Origin: Millisia brevis NBRC 105863
GTDB taxonomy: Bacteria > Actinomycetota > Actinomycetes > Mycobacteriales > Mycobacteriaceae
Direction: 5' to 3'
Assembly (NCBI RefSeq): GCF_001552615.1
Contig: NZ_BCRN01000002.1
Span: forward strand, 372,001-436,000
DNA length: 64,000 nucleotides
How positions within the stretch are numbered: position 1 is the stretch's first letter; each line of letters starts with the position of its first letter. Positions 21,514 through 29,250 of this stretch are shown here, piece after piece. The notes beneath the pieces were generated by a model. The model searched no databases, was not told the DNA's origin, and saw only the letters and a program-made list of their open reading frames with translations. Position numbers and translations under genes: made by a program.

Positions 21514-22263
21514 ATGCCGACCACCCGGGATACTCACGGCGCCTCGGACGAGGCCGACGATCACGCCACCGCCGGTGTGACCCGGCTGCGCCCGGAGGGC
21601 CCGGCGGTCGTGGAGGAGGAGGCGCCCTCCCTCGACGTCTCCGAGCTGACCGATCGTCAGCGGCGGGTCCTCGAGGTCATCCGCGCCTCGGTCGCCGAGC
21701 GCGGCTACCCGCCGAGCATCCGGGAGATCGGCGATGCGGTGGGCCTGACCTCGACGTCCTCGGTCGCCCATCAGCTGCGGACGCTGGAGCGCAAGGGCTT
21801 CCTGCGCCGCGATCCGAACCGTCCCCGCGCGGTCGACGTGCGCGGCGTCGACGACTCGTCGTCGACCTTCGACGGCGATCCGCTGCCCACTCCGGCGTTC
21901 GTGCCGGTCCTCGGTCGGATCGCCGCCGGTGGTCCGATCCTCGCCGAGCAGGCGGTCGAGGAGGTCTTCCCGCTGCCGCGCGAGCTGGTCGGCGAGGGGT
22001 CGCTCTTCCTGCTCAAGGTCGTCGGTGAATCGATGATCGACGCGGCGATCTGCGATGGCGACTGGGTGGTCGTGCGTCAGCAGAACGTCGCCGACAACGG
22101 CGACATCGTCGCGGCGATGATCGACGGCGAGGCGACGGTCAAGACCTTCAAGCGCACCGACGGCCAGGTCTGGCTGCTCCCCCACAACGACCTCTTCGAG
22201 CCGATCGACGGCACGGATGCGGTGGTCCTGGGCAAGGTCGTCACCGTCGTGCGCAAGATCTGA
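21514..22263 (+). CDS. lexA: LexA repressor
   Basis: LexA represses the SOS regulon and cleaves itself when RecA filaments form. The 249-residue protein has a non-conserved N-terminal extension of about 44 residues, then the winged helix [34 protein letters not shown], and the C-terminal serine peptidase-like domain. The cleavage site is Ala138-Gly139 in RIAAGGP, the nucleophile is Ser173 in GESMIDAAI, and the catalytic lysine is Lys210 in EATVKTFKR. The ATG at 21514 is preceded by AGGGAGCCC. It is autoregulated by the box at 21379 and divergent from the SOS membrane protein. Confidence 0.95.
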   Translation: MPTTRDTHGASDEADDHATAGVTRLRPEGPAVVEEEAPSLDVSELTDRQRRVLEVIRASVAERGYPPSIREIGDAVGLTSTSSVAHQLRTLERKGFLRRDPNRPRAVDVRGVDDSSSTFDGDPLPTPAFVPVLGRIAAGGPILAEQAVEEVFPLPRELVGEGSLFLLKVVGESMIDAAICDGDWVVVRQQNVADNGDIVAAMIDGEATVKTFKRTDGQVWLLPHNDLFEPIDGTDAVVLGKVVTVVRKI

Positions 22264-22269
22264 TCCGGT

Positions 22270-22314
22270 CGCGCGCGTGTCGGGCGCCGTGGTTGAGCGC
22301 CCGACAGACGCGCG
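22270..22314. terminator. Bidirectional terminator between lexA and flavoprotein gene
   Basis: CGCGCGT..GTCGGGCGC pairs with GCGCCCGAC..ACGCGCG across a short loop, with a two-base bulge. It lies between the convergent ends of lexA and the flavoprotein gene. Confidence 0.55.
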
Positions 22315-22320
22315 TCACCG

Positions 22321-24036
22321 CTATTCGACGAGCTTCCCGGCGACCGAGATGTCGTCGCGCATCAGCGTGGCGATGGCGGCGGGGATCTCCGGAATCGGCT
22401 CGCGTACGACGCCGGTCGACGGCGACCACACCAGGTTGACCTGCAGGGCGGGGTCGAGGTCCGGGTAGTCGCTGCGATTGTGGCAGCCGCGTGTCTCGCG
22501 ACGTTCGAGGGCGGCCAGCAGGGTCGCGCGCGCCGCCAGCGCAGCGGACTTCAGGTCGAAGGCGTGCGCGAGATCCTGGTAGCCGGCGATGTCCGGATGC
22601 ACACCGATATCGGCCATGCGGGCCTCGATCGCGTCGAGTTCCGCCAGACCGGTCCGCAGGCCCGCCTCGTCGCGGACGACACCGGCATGCTCGGTCATCG
22701 TATTGCGGATATCCCGCTGCAGGGCCCGCACATTCTCCGGACCGTCGGTGGACAGCAGGTCCGCGATCTCGGCTCGCGCCCGGGCGACCGCGTCCGACGA
22801 CCGCTTCTGAGCGGACAGCCCCGCGGAGTACGCGGCCGCCGCCTGCCCGACGATGCGGCCGAAGACGAGCAGTTCGATCAGCGAGTTGCCGCCCAGCCGG
22901 TTCGCCCCGTGCAGACCCGAGGAGGCTTCGCCGATCGCGTAGAGCCCCGGCACGTCCGTGGAATGGTCCTCGGGACGCACCCAGACCCCACCCATCGAGT
23001 AGTGCGCGGTCGGTGCGATCTCGATCGGATCCTTGGTGATGTCGAGCATCTGCAGCTCGAGCATCGTCTGGTAGACCCGCGGCAGCCGGGTCATGATCGT
23101 CTGCCGGGGTAGGTGTGAAACATCGAGCCACACACCACCGTTCGGGGTGCCGCGCCCCTGCTTGATCTCGGTGTAGCAGGCCAGCGCGACCCGGTCGCGG
23201 GTCGACAGTTCGAGGCGCTGCGGATCGTAATTGCCCATGAAGCGCTCGCCGAGGCCGTTGCGCAGGATGCCGCCCTCACCACGCGCCGCCTCGGAAACCA
23301 GGCTTCCGGCTGCGTTTTCCGGTTCGAGAATGCCCGACGGGTGGAACTGCACCAGCTCCGGATCACGCAGCCGACCACCCGCGTCGACGGCCAGCCGGAA
23401 GGAGTCGCCGGTGTTCTCGTCCCGGCGGGACGAGGTACGCCGCCAGATGCGGTTGTGCCCGCCCGCCGCGAGGATCACCGCATCCGCGTGGATGAGATAC
23501 CTTGTGCCGTTTTCGATGTCGAACCCGTAGGCGCCGAAGACGGCGCCGTCGTCGTTGACCAGGATGCGGGTGACGTACACGCTGTCGAGGATCGGAATCT
23601 GCAGCTGCGCCGCCCGATTGATCAGGGTGCGTTGGATCTCGAGGCCGGTGTAGTCGCCGGCAAATGCCGTGCGGCGGTAGGTATGTGCGCCGAAGAAGCG
23701 CAACGAGATGCGGCCGTCCGCCTCGCGGGCGAACGGCATTCCGTACCGTTCGAGGTCCTCGATCCCCCGCGCCGCGCCGGAGGTGACGATCTCGACGGTG
23801 CGAGGGTTGGCCAGCAGATAGCTCTCCTGAAGCGTATCGGCGGCGTGTTGTTGCCAGCTGTCGTCGGGATCCATGGTGGCCAGGGCCGCGTTGATCCCAC
23901 CGGCGGCCAGCGAGGTGTGGGTGTCCATCTTCGGCCGCTTGCCCAGGGCGAGGACGTCGATGCCTGCTTCGGCCAGCTCGATCGCGGCCCGCAGTCCGGA
24001 GCCTCCGGTGCCGACGACGAGGACGGTAGTGGACAT
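22321..24036 (-). CDS. Fumarate reductase/succinate dehydrogenase-type flavoprotein, standalone
   Basis: The 571-residue FAD protein belongs to the SdhA/FrdA/NadB group that interconverts succinate and fumarate or oxidises L-aspartate. Motifs seen are the dinucleotide GTGGSGLRAAIELAEAG, GGINAAL, the covalent-FAD-type segment FFGAHTYRRT, the catalytic-arginine motif SEAARGEGGIL, FHPSG, TAHYSMGGV and the FAD end LHGANRLGGNSL. No iron-sulphur or membrane-anchor subunit is adjacent, so a partner must be elsewhere or the enzyme is soluble. I place the start at the ATG at 24036; an in-frame ATG at 24078 is possible. A divergent LysR regulator probably controls it. Confidence 0.82.
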   Translation of the reverse strand: MSTTVLVVGTGGSGLRAAIELAEAGIDVLALGKRPKMDTHTSLAAGGINAALATMDPDDSWQQHAADTLQESYLLANPRTVEIVTSGAARGIEDLERYGMPFAREADGRISLRFFGAHTYRRTAFAGDYTGLEIQRTLINRAAQLQIPILDSVYVTRILVNDDGAVFGAYGFDIENGTRYLIHADAVILAAGGHNRIWRRTSSRRDENTGDSFRLAVDAGGRLRDPELVQFHPSGILEPENAAGSLVSEAARGEGGILRNGLGERFMGNYDPQRLELSTRDRVALACYTEIKQGRGTPNGGVWLDVSHLPRQTIMTRLPRVYQTMLELQMLDITKDPIEIAPTAHYSMGGVWVRPEDHSTDVPGLYAIGEASSGLHGANRLGGNSLIELLVFGRIVGQAAAAYSAGLSAQKRSSDAVARARAEIADLLSTDGPENVRALQRDIRNTMTEHAGVVRDEAGLRTGLAELDAIEARMADIGVHPDIAGYQDLAHAFDLKSAALAARATLLAALERRETRGCHNRSDYPDLDPALQVNLVWSPSTGVVREPIPEIPAAIATLMRDDISVAGKLVE

Positions 24037-24102
24037 TTGGCGTTCGGTTGTGGATATCCGATGGTCCGGGGTGCTCATCACTCCAAAGGTAAGGACGACC
24101 TC

Positions 24103-24119
24103 TGCATTACTCCAATGCA
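24103..24119. promoter_or_regulatory. Candidate LysR operator
   Basis: TGCAT-N7-ATGCA is a perfect inverted repeat in the shared region between the flavoprotein and LysR starts. It has the T-N11-A-type layout expected of a LysR box, and it favours a flavoprotein start at 24078 or 24036 over one at 24120. Confidence 0.55.
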
Positions 24120-24155
24120 TATTTCTGGTTGATTCGATACGGATATGCTATCGAG

Positions 24156-25097
24156 GTGAACCTCGAACAGTTGCGCAGCTTCGTGGAGGTGGCGCAGATC
24201 GGCAACTTCACCCGGGCGGCGGACCGGCTGCACCTGGCGCAACCGTCGCTGAGCCGGCAGATCTCCACTCTGGAAAGTGATCTCGGTGCCGAACTGTTCC
24301 ATCGGGCTCGCGGCGGAAGCACGCTGACCGGTGCCGGGGAGCTACTGCTGCCGTTGGCGCGGCGGATGCTCGCCGACGCCGAGACCGTCCACCGGGAGTT
24401 GGCCGAACTCGCCGGCCTGCAGCGCGGTAGGGTCCGCCTGGGGGCTACGCCGACACTGTGCATCAGTCTCGTCGCCGAGGTGCTGAGCACCTTCCACGCG
24501 GCTTACCCGGCGGTCGAACTACATCTGTCCGAGCGGGGATCGCGGCGGCTCCTCGATGAATTGGCCGGTGGGGAACTCGATCTGGCGCTCATCACCACCT
24601 CGGACGCCGCGCCCGCCGAGCGCTTCACGGTGACGCCGCTACTGGTCGAGGAACTCGTCGTGATCTCCTCCGCCGCCCGACCGGCGGTGGTCTCCGGCGC
24701 CACGATCGACCTCGCCGCCGTCGCGGGCCTGCCGCAGATCGTCTTCAGCTCGTCGTACGACCTGCGGGGCACCACCGACGACGCGTTCCGCGCAGCGGGC
24801 CTGACACCGAACGTGGTGCTCGAAGGGGCGGAGATGGACGCGGTGCTGCGCTTCGTCGAGCGCGGCCTCGGCGTGGCGATCGTGCCGGCGATGGTCCTGA
24901 TCGATCGCCCCGGCCTGCGTTCGGTACGGCTCGAGGAGCCGACGCTCACGCGCGTGATCAGCCTGCATCGTCCGTCGGACGTCGCGCCCACGGCGGCGGT
25001 CGACGTCATGCACCGGACGATCACCGCCACCGCGGTGGCCTTTGCCGCGCGGGCCGGGGACACCATGCGCACGGCGCCGCGCGTCGCGGATGACTGA
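24156..25097 (+). CDS. LysR-family transcriptional regulator
   Basis: The 313-residue protein has the LysR winged helix-turn-helix: NLEQLRSFVEVAQIGNFTRAADRLHLAQPSLSRQISTLESDLG at residues 2-44, followed by a linker helix and a co-inducer-binding domain of the periplasmic-binding fold. The start is the GTG at 24156. It is divergent from the flavoprotein gene, the usual layout for a LysR and its target. The inducer is unknown, possibly a C4-dicarboxylate or aspartate, inferred from the neighbour only. The candidate operator at 24103 would serve both genes. Confidence 0.88.
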   Translation: MNLEQLRSFVEVAQIGNFTRAADRLHLAQPSLSRQISTLESDLGAELFHRARGGSTLTGAGELLLPLARRMLADAETVHRELAELAGLQRGRVRLGATPTLCISLVAEVLSTFHAAYPAVELHLSERGSRRLLDELAGGELDLALITTSDAAPAERFTVTPLLVEELVVISSAARPAVVSGATIDLAAVAGLPQIVFSSSYDLRGTTDDAFRAAGLTPNVVLEGAEMDAVLRFVERGLGVAIVPAMVLIDRPGLRSVRLEEPTLTRVISLHRPSDVAPTAAVDVMHRTITATAVAFAARAGDTMRTAPRVADD

Positions 25098-25119
25098 CGG
25101 CGCTCGCACACCGACGGCG

Positions 25120-25164
25120 CCGGTTCGGGTCCGGGTCGTCGGTATCGGTCCGGGTCCGTCGGTA
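25120..25164. repeat. Degenerate tandem repeat after the LysR gene
   Basis: GTCCGGGTC with GTCGGTATC recurs about every 21 bases, roughly two and a half times, in the gap between the convergent LysR and sigma-factor genes. It may fold but is not a clear terminator. Confidence 0.5.
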
Positions 25165-25668
25165 TCAGTCCGGGTCGTCGGGGCCTCCCAGCATTCGCTT
25201 GAGCTTGGCCATTCCGCGGTGACCTGCGACCCGCACGGCCCCCGCGTTCCAGCCGACCACCTTGGAGGTTTCCTCGGCGGACATGCCCACCACGACCAGA
25301 AGCGTCACGATGTCGCGCTGATGGTCCGGCAGCTTCGACAGCAGCGCCCGACGGTCCGGGTACCCCCGGGGCGGAATCCCGGCTGCGGACAGCTCGCTTT
25401 CGGCGGCGTCGAGGGCATCGGGCAGCGATGGTTCGCCCGGGCCGTCGGCCTCCGCGATCCGGGACAGGGCGACCATCGTCGAAACCGCCAGGTCCTCGGC
25501 GACACGATCGGCGAGTTCGCCGGCGTGCCCCGTGTCCCCGATCCGGCGCCGGCAGTACCGCAGAATCACCGTGTACAGGCCACCGACCAGCGGCGAAGGT
25601 ATCCACCGGCCGCTGGGATCCGGCCTGTTATCGGGATCGTCCGGGGCCGTCGGGTTCGTATCCGGCAC
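25165..25668 (-). CDS. Sigma-70 family (ECF-like) factor with weak region 2
   Basis: The 167-residue protein has a clear sigma region 4: LPDHQRDIVTLLVVVGMSAEETSKVVGWNAGAVRVAGHRGMAKLKRML, a helix-turn-helix that reads the -35. The N-terminal part has LYTVILRYCRRRIGDTGHAGELADRVAEDLAVSTMVAL, which resembles region 2 but lacks the aromatic stretch used for -10 melting. It could be a true extracytoplasmic-function sigma (compare the ShbA type), or a regulator with only region 4 working. No anti-sigma gene is adjacent. The GTG start has GGAGGT seven bases upstream. Confidence 0.72.
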   Translation of the reverse strand: MPDTNPTAPDDPDNRPDPSGRWIPSPLVGGLYTVILRYCRRRIGDTGHAGELADRVAEDLAVSTMVALSRIAEADGPGEPSLPDALDAAESELSAAGIPPRGYPDRRALLSKLPDHQRDIVTLLVVVGMSAEETSKVVGWNAGAVRVAGHRGMAKLKRMLGGPDDPD

Positions 25669-25816
25669 GGGACAGCACCTCCATCGTCGTTGTCACCTCG
25701 GCGTCGGACCGGTTCGATTGTTCCCTATCGGTCTCCCACCCGCCGAGCACCATCGCCCGCAACGACGCGTCCCCGGCACCTATGCGATGCCGGGGACGCG
25801 GAGCGGTTCGAGAAGG

Positions 25817-26962
25817 TCAGGCGAGGTTCATCCCGCGCCCGATGATCTCCTTCATGATCTCGGTGGTGCCGCCGTAAATGGTCTGCACCCGCGAATCGAG
25901 GAAGGCCTTCGCGATCGGGTACTCCTTCATGTAGCCGTAGCCACCGTGCAGCTGCAGGCACCGGTCGATCAGCTTGACCTGCGCATCGGTGGTCCACCAC
26001 TTGGCCATGGCGGCCTCCTGCACCGTCAGCTTGCCCTCGTTGAGCAGCTCGATGCAGCGATCGACGAAGACGCGGGCGATCGTGGTCTGGGTCGCCAGAT
26101 CCGCCAGCTCGAAGCGGGTGTTCTGGAAGGCACCGATCGGCTTGCCGAACGCCTTGCGGTCCCGCACGTACTGGCTGGTGGATTCGAGCACCGACTCCAT
26201 CGCGGCGGCCGCGACGACGGCGATCGACAACCGCTCCTGCGGGAGGTTCTGCATGAGGTAGATGAAGCCCAGGCCCTCCTCACCGAGGACGTTCTCCTTG
26301 GGGATCCGCACGTCGGTGAAGCTCAGCTCGGCGGTGTCCTGGGCCTTGAGGCCGATCTTGTCGAGATTGCGACCACGTTCGAAGCCGGCCATCCCCCGCT
26401 CGACCACCAGCAGGCTGAAGCCCTGGGAGCCCTTCTCCGGATCGGTGCGCGCCACGACGATCACCAGGTCGGAGTTGATGCCATTGGTGATGAACGTCTT
26501 CGAGCCGTTGAGCACCCAGTCGTCGCCGTCGCGGACCGCGCGGGTCTTGATGCCCTGCAGGTCGCTGCCGGTACCCGGCTCGGTCATCGCGATCGCGGTG
26601 ATGATCTCGCCACTACAGAAGCCGGGGAGCCACCGCTGCTTCTGTTCCTCGTTGGACAGCTCGGTCAGATAGGGCTGGACCACGTCGTTCTGCAGGGTGA
26701 AGCCGAGGCCGCCGTAGTGGCCGCGGGTGTTCTCCTCGCCGACTATCGCGTTGTACCGGAAGTCGCGCACACCGCCGCCGCCGTACTGCTCCGGAACCGC
26801 CATCCCCAGAAAGCCCTGCTTACCGGCTTCGATCCAGACGTCCCGGTCGACGATGTTCTGCTCCTCCCAACGATCGTGGTTGGGGGCGACATTCAGCCCG
26901 AGGAACTTGCGGTAGGACTCGCGGTACAGGTCGTGTTCGGCGTCGAACAGGGTACGTTCCAC
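25817..26962 (-). CDS. Acyl-CoA dehydrogenase
   Basis: The 381-residue FAD enzyme dehydrogenates acyl-CoA at the alpha-beta position in beta-oxidation. Family marks are FLGMAVPEQYGGGG, the FAD-contact motif TAIAMTEPGTGSDLQGI, KTFITNG, DRKAFGKPIGAFQNTRF, and the C-terminal QLHGGYGYMKEYPIAKAFLDSRVQTIYGGTTEIMKEIIGR, in which the Glu of GTTEIM is the usual catalytic base. The start is a GTG preceded by GAGGAGAGCC. Chain-length preference cannot be told. It stands alone, with divergent VapBC 351 bases upstream. Confidence 0.9.
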   Translation of the reverse strand: MERTLFDAEHDLYRESYRKFLGLNVAPNHDRWEEQNIVDRDVWIEAGKQGFLGMAVPEQYGGGGVRDFRYNAIVGEENTRGHYGGLGFTLQNDVVQPYLTELSNEEQKQRWLPGFCSGEIITAIAMTEPGTGSDLQGIKTRAVRDGDDWVLNGSKTFITNGINSDLVIVVARTDPEKGSQGFSLLVVERGMAGFERGRNLDKIGLKAQDTAELSFTDVRIPKENVLGEEGLGFIYLMQNLPQERLSIAVVAAAAMESVLESTSQYVRDRKAFGKPIGAFQNTRFELADLATQTTIARVFVDRCIELLNEGKLTVQEAAMAKWWTTDAQVKLIDRCLQLHGGYGYMKEYPIAKAFLDSRVQTIYGGTTEIMKEIIGRGMNLA

Positions 26963-27313
26963 TGGCTCTCCTCGAAGGGCGATGTCGATGGCTCGTCGGC
27001 GCCGGCGCGCATGGCGGCCCGCCCGACCACATGCAGGCTAAAACGTGATGCCGGACACCGACAGGACCGGAGCGAGCACCTTTCGTGACCGAAGCAATGT
27101 GTGCGAACTGTTTCGGCTGCCGCCAGACATCGACCGCAGCGATACGCCGCACGAAGGCGTGACAGACGATCCAGGGCTCCGGACGATCCGAAACGCACCG
27201 ATCGCGGGAGTGATCGTCTCCGCCGCAAAGGACACCTGCCCGGCTGACGCCGAACACGTCCACCCCAACTGAGGAGGATCGATATCTTCCTTTCAACATG
27301 ATAATCTTCCTAG
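26963..27313. other. Divergent intergenic region before vapBC
   Basis: This 351-base gap lies between the divergent acyl-CoA dehydrogenase and vapB starts. Short open frames here have no family features and look like chance. Its right end holds the vapB operator and promoter; the rest shows nothing recognisable. Confidence 0.5.
27273..27290. promoter_or_regulatory. Inverted repeat upstream of vapB, candidate VapBC operator
   Basis: GGAGGAT-CGAT-ATCTTCC has arms that match at six of seven positions. The 8-base ATCTTCCT occurs again at 27304-27311, 20 bases (two helical turns) on. Such repeats are usual where VapB autorepresses its operon. TGATAAT at 27298-27304 is a plausible extended -10. 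Confidence 0.5.
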
Positions 27314-27565
27314 ATGGCGCTCAACATCAAGGATCCCGAGACCGATCGGTTGGCCCGCGAACTCGCCCAGCTCACCGGCAAGCCGATCACAACTGCGCTA
27401 CGGGAAGCGATCGAGGAGAAACTCGCGGCTCTTCGAGCACGACAGTCCGCCGTGACTGCCGCAGGCCTGGAGGCGATCATCGCGCGGGGGCGCGCGCGAG
27501 CGACGATCGACGACCGCAGTGCCGACACGATCCTCGGCTACGACGATCGGGGCCTGCCCGCGTGA
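27314..27565 (+). CDS. vapB: VapB-type antitoxin (Rv0623/PSK transcription factor family)
   Basis: The 83-residue protein starts MALNIKDPETDRLARELAQLTGKPITTALREAIEEKL, the ribbon-helix-helix of the Rv0623-like antitoxin family. The C-terminal part, with RARATIDDRSADTILGYDDRGLPA, should wrap the toxin. It binds and neutralises the VapC toxin and probably represses its own promoter. The stop overlaps the vapC GTG by 4 bases. No ribosome site is visible before the ATG, and a -10-like TGATAAT lies 10 bases upstream, so the transcript may be leaderless. Confidence 0.9.
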   Translation: MALNIKDPETDRLARELAQLTGKPITTALREAIEEKLAALRARQSAVTAAGLEAIIARGRARATIDDRSADTILGYDDRGLPA

Positions 27566-27951
27566 TCGTCACCGACACGTCGGCGCTGGTCGCGATCGTG
27601 CTGGGTGAAGACGACGCGGAACGGTACCTCGCCCGTATGCACGGTGAGCAGGTCCTCATCGGCGCTGCCACGGTCGTCGAGTCCGGCATCGTCGTGGAAG
27701 CCAAGCAGGGACCCGACGCTGCGCGGGATCTCGAACTGTTACTCGACGGCGTCGCCGCGACCGTCGTGCCGGTGGACGCCGATCACGCGCGAACAGCCAT
27801 CACGGCGTGGCGCCGATTCGGAAAGGGACGTCACCCCGCCGGCCTGAACCTCGGGGACTGCTTCTCCTACGCGACCGCCAAGCTCGCGAACGCCCCGTTG
27901 TTGTTCAAAGGCGAGGACTTCGGGCAGACCGATCTGACCAGCGCGTGGTGA
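27562..27951 (+). CDS. vapC: VapC-type PIN-domain toxin
   Basis: VapC toxins are magnesium-dependent RNases that cut tRNA or rRNA when free. The 129-residue PIN protein has the acidic residues in the expected order: Asp5 in VTDTSAL, Glu40 in VVESGIV, Asp99 in LNLGDCFSYA, and an acidic residue in KGEDFGQTDL. The start is a GTG overlapping the antitoxin stop (GTGA). It is complete, so the pair is probably active. The RNA target cannot be told from the sequence. It is convergent with the secreted protein gene at 28036. Confidence 0.9.
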   Translation: MIVTDTSALVAIVLGEDDAERYLARMHGEQVLIGAATVVESGIVVEAKQGPDAARDLELLLDGVAATVVPVDADHARTAITAWRRFGKGRHPAGLNLGDCFSYATAKLANAPLLFKGEDFGQTDLTSAW

Positions 27952-28035
27952 TACCACCGGACAGCCTCCGAACTCTGTAGCACCAGGGACCGGGGTAATG
28001 GTCGTTGCGATCCGCAACGGCAGCGCGGCGTTCGG

Positions 28036-29250
28036 CTATCGACGGCCGCGCCCACCCTTCGCGTTCGACGCGTCGGTGTCGGTCGGGTCGAGGGCGTACG
28101 GATCGTCGGGATCGAAGGGCAGCGCCCGATCCTCGGCCGCGATCTCGTCGTCCACGTCGTCGGATATGTCATAGGCGTCGTCCTCCTCGGCGGCGCGACG
28201 CCGCGAGCGACGGCCCAACAGCACCGAGACGCCGATCAGCAGGACCGTCGCGGACAACGCGAAGATCAGTGCGCCGGACGGGCTCACCGATCCGTCGGCG
28301 ACCGGCTCCGCGATATCCGCGGGAGCGACCATGTCGACGACCCCACGCACCACCGCGATCGGTTGGGTCGCCTGCCGGGTGCCGCCCTCCGACGCCACCA
28401 GCAGGTCACCGTTGTCGAGGAAGGCGATCGCCTCCCCCTGCGGCTGCGCGGGCAGCGGCACGACGAGCGCGGGAGGACCGAGCAGGGACTGCGCGACCCC
28501 GCCGTCGCCGATCCGGAAGAGGTAGAGGTCGGTATAGGTGCGCACCGCGGCGACGGTGCCGGACGCGTCGATGGCGGCGCCGGTCACCATCAGCGATCCG
28601 TCGATCAGCGGTGGACCGCCCTCGGTGCCGGTCGAGGTCACCACGAAGGGCCCGACCGCCCGCATCGGCGTGGGACCGGGCGCGGCGAGGTCCTCCACCG
28701 GGACGTCGGCGGTGAAGATCTCGCTGTTGCCGCCGGCGTCCTTGGTGATCACCACCGGGCGGCCGTCGGCCTCGAGCAGGATCGCCTCGGCGTCGCGGGG
28801 CCCGTCGGGGTAGGTCATGCGGTGCACGGCGCCGGTGCGGTCGGTCAGGTTCAGATCGGTCATCGCGATCGTGTCCCGAACCCCGGCGTTGTCACCGATA
28901 TCGGCCAGCCAGAGTCGGCCGTTCCGATAGGTCATGTCCTCGACGTCGTAGGGGTCGATCGGGTTGGGAATCCACTCCAGAACCTGGCAGGAGCTGTCCA
29001 TGGCCGCGACCCGATCGTCGTTGCCGCTGTCGCCGACGGCGTAGATCGTGTCGCCGACCACGGTCAGCCCGGACAGTTCCACCAGGCCCGGGTCGTCCGG
29101 GGTGCAGTAGACCTCGGAGCCGGCGGACGTCTGGGTGGCCGACGGATCCGGCGTTTCCGCGGGTTGCGCGGCGGCCGGAGCCATCCCCAGGCAGAGGCAG
29201 ACGACGGCCCAAGCGGCCCCCGCCGCCCACCTCGGCCGTCGATATCTCAC
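28036..29250 (-). CDS. Secreted, membrane-anchored protein, probable beta-propeller
   Basis: The 404-residue protein starts with a signal peptide (MRYRRPRWAAGAAWAVVCLC, ending near PAAAQ). The globular part has repeated blades such as SGLTVVGDTIYAVGDSGNDD, RLWLADIGDNAGVRD and EAIAFLDNGDLLVASEGG, consistent with a beta-propeller. A C-terminal membrane helix ALIFALSATVLLIGVSVLLG is followed by a basic then acidic cytoplasmic tail. The domain therefore faces outward. Function unknown. The GTG start overlaps the hflX stop by 4 bases, so it is the last gene of the miaA-dapF-hflX run. Confidence 0.72.
   Translation of the reverse strand: MRYRRPRWAAGAAWAVVCLCLGMAPAAAQPAETPDPSATQTSAGSEVYCTPDDPGLVELSGLTVVGDTIYAVGDSGNDDRVAAMDSSCQVLEWIPNPIDPYDVEDMTYRNGRLWLADIGDNAGVRDTIAMTDLNLTDRTGAVHRMTYPDGPRDAEAILLEADGRPVVITKDAGGNSEIFTADVPVEDLAAPGPTPMRAVGPFVVTSTGTEGGPPLIDGSLMVTGAAIDASGTVAAVRTYTDLYLFRIGDGGVAQSLLGPPALVVPLPAQPQGEAIAFLDNGDLLVASEGGTRQATQPIAVVRGVVDMVAPADIAEPVADGSVSPSGALIFALSATVLLIGVSVLLGRRSRRRAAEEDDAYDISDDVDDEIAAEDRALPFDPDDPYALDPTDTDASNAKGGRGRR

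Noticed and set aside
25098-25164. Tandem repeats after the LysR gene considered as a coding extension of the sigma factor
   Set aside because: The sigma frame stops at 25165, before the repeats, and the repeat period of about 21 bases is irregular.
27045-27272. A 75-residue plus-strand frame before vapB
   Set aside because: No recognisable motif and no codon bias; it lies in the divergent promoter gap.
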